Made by a program: the position numbers and the translations under genes. From NCBI GenBank assembly GCA_964473715.1, contig CAYYQC010000007.1:1-30067 (forward strand): a DNA stretch of 30,067 nt. Reading direction: 5' to 3'. This document shows positions 29,126 through 30,067 of the stretch, piece after piece (the first letter of the stretch is position 1; each line of letters starts with the position of its first letter). Below the pieces are notes generated by a model. It saw only the letters and a program-made list of their open reading frames with translations. It was not told the origin of the DNA and ran no database searches. This DNA is from 2-12-FULL-41-16 sp964473715. Its GTDB lineage: Bacteria; Patescibacteriota; Patescibacteriia; Magasanikbacterales; UBA922.

Positions 29126-30067
29126 CTAAGGACGCATCCGGTTTAACATGCGTGGGAAGGCAATAGTTTCACGAATATGATGAACACCTGTGATCCAGCG
29201 GATAGTGCGTTCTAAACCAATTCCAAAACCACTGTGTGGCACTGAACCAAATTTACGAGTGTTCAAATACCAGTCGTATTCGGCTTTTGGATAATTACGA
29301 GATTCAATTTCTTGCAATAAGACATCGTAACTTTCTTCACGCTGTGAACCACCAATAATTTCCCGGCCTTCTTCTGGTGCAATCAAATCCGCACAACGAG
29401 CACGTTTTACACCATCTTCATCAGTGTATGATTTCATGTAAAAAGCCTTAACCGCAAACGGATAATCTTCAATGAAGACTGGGATTTGGAACTTGTTGCC
29501 CAAATAAATTTCTTCTTCAGTGGTCATATCATCGAGTGGATCAACCGTCAAACCTTCTTCAGCCAATAACTTTTTTACCTCCCGGTGTTTGAAGCGCAAA
29601 AATGGTTCATTAACTACACGCTGCAACAAAGTCGTGTCGCGTTCTAAAATTTTTAATTCTTCGACGCAGTTTTCCAACACATCTTTCACAATGCGCTTCA
29701 CCATTTTTTCTTCAGTATCCATGTTCATGGTTTGGTCAGCAAAAGCGGCCTCCGCATCCATCATCCAGAGTTCTGACAAATGATGACGAGTCTTACTTTT
29801 TTCCGCGCGGAATACTGGACCAAAGTCATACACTTTACCAAGTGCCATAATTCCAGCTTCACTATAGAGCTGACCAGATTGAGTTAAATACATTGGTTCG
29901 CCGTAATAATCCAATTGAAATAATTGTGTTGTATCTTCACAAGAAGTTGGTTGTAAAATTGGCGTGTCAAAACGCACAAACCCTTCTTCGCGGAAAAATT
30001 GGGCAATGGAAAAAAAGACTTGATCACGAATCCGCATTACGGCCCACGGTGTTTTGGCGCGCAAATA
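29126..30067 (-). CDS. asnS: Asparaginyl-tRNA synthetase, C-terminal part (cut by window edge)
   Basis: The frame is open at the window edge and reads YLRAKTPWAVMRIRDQV at its visible start, the normal class II entry of AsnRS after the anticodon-binding domain. Motif 2 is FGPVFRAEKSKTRHHLSELWMMDAEAAF, with the ATP-binding Arg. Motif 3 is GFGIGLERTIRWITGVHHIRETIAFPR, which with its ending favours AsnRS over AspRS. There are 313 visible residues; the N-terminal OB-fold lies beyond the window. It charges tRNA-Asn with asparagine. The methyltransferase gene follows after three bases. Confidence 0.93.
   Translation of the reverse strand, partial: YLRAKTPWAVMRIRDQVFFSIAQFFREEGFVRFDTPILQPTSCEDTTQLFQLDYYGEPMYLTQSGQLYSEAGIMALGKVYDFGPVFRAEKSKTRHHLSELWMMDAEAAFADQTMNMDTEEKMVKRIVKDVLENCVEELKILERDTTLLQRVVNEPFLRFKHREVKKLLAEEGLTVDPLDDMTTEEEIYLGNKFQIPVFIEDYPFAVKAFYMKSYTDEDGVKRARCADLIAPEEGREIIGGSQREESYDVLLQEIESRNYPKAEYDWYLNTRKFGSVPHSGFGIGLERTIRWITGVHHIRETIAFPRMLNRMRP

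Noticed and set aside
1..30067. Search for CRISPR arrays, insertion sequences, integrases and attachment sites
   Set aside because: No regularly spaced repeats, transposase or integrase motifs, or tRNA-duplicated ends were seen. The secretion operon is flanked by ordinary genes and has similar base composition, so there is no sign of a recent mobile insertion.

Overview
The window looks like a chromosomal segment of a Candidatus Patescibacteria (CPR) genome, possibly the Parcubacteria/ABY1 side. The reasons are AT-rich DNA, extreme gene packing, a PrgI/VirB4/VirB6-type secretion locus with very divergent neighbours, VanW and LCP envelope proteins, and a run of short compact housekeeping genes. 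Phylum is an inference; no rRNA is present. TGA ends at least two genes (the 171-aa gene at 996 and radC), so the code is the standard bacterial one and not the UGA=Gly code of Absconditabacteria/Gracilibacteria.

Layout. (1) 1-1.5 kb, minus strand: start of recG (cut by the window edge), tRNA-Arg with its own promoter and terminator, and a small membrane protein. (2) 1.5-9.2 kb, plus strand: LCP cell-wall ligase, der, pth, dprA, topA, clpP. (3) 9.2-9.84 kb: a gene-free block holding a likely structured RNA on the minus strand (consensus promoter, nested helices, terminator), plus hairpins and dyads without assigned role. (4) 9.84-12.2 kb, minus strand: hsp20 followed by a VanW-domain protein. 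(5) 12.25-12.7 kb: a three-gene tRNA-Ser operon, including an unusual ACU anticodon. (6) 12.7-14.9 kb: an Mqo-like FAD oxidoreductase diverging from radC. (7) 14.9-28.0 kb, minus strand: one long type IV secretion-like operon, in transcription order giant VirB6/TrbL-like coiled-coil protein (1883 aa), three unrecognised proteins (331, 322 and about 367 aa), PrgI/VirB3, a separate VirB4/TraC N-terminal protein, VirB4 ATPase, a VirB8-like membrane protein, and comF. (8) 28.1-30.07 kb: an RNA m5C methyltransferase behind asnS, which is cut by the window edge.

Expression logic is unusually readable. Many genes have a sigma70-type promoter whose -10 box ends only 7-10 nt before the ATG, implying leaderless mRNAs. 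Divergent genes use back-to-back promoters, one pair sharing a single -35 box. Five gene junctions have the identical form TAA-T-ATG. Shine-Dalgarno sites are rare; the clearest precedes the VirB6-like gene.

The most promising candidates for something undescribed are the secretion operon with its three unknown proteins, 77-residue coiled-coil repeats and attached comF; the structured RNA at 9239-9500; and the pair of tRNAs with inverted wobble-base choice (Arg GCG, Ser ACU).
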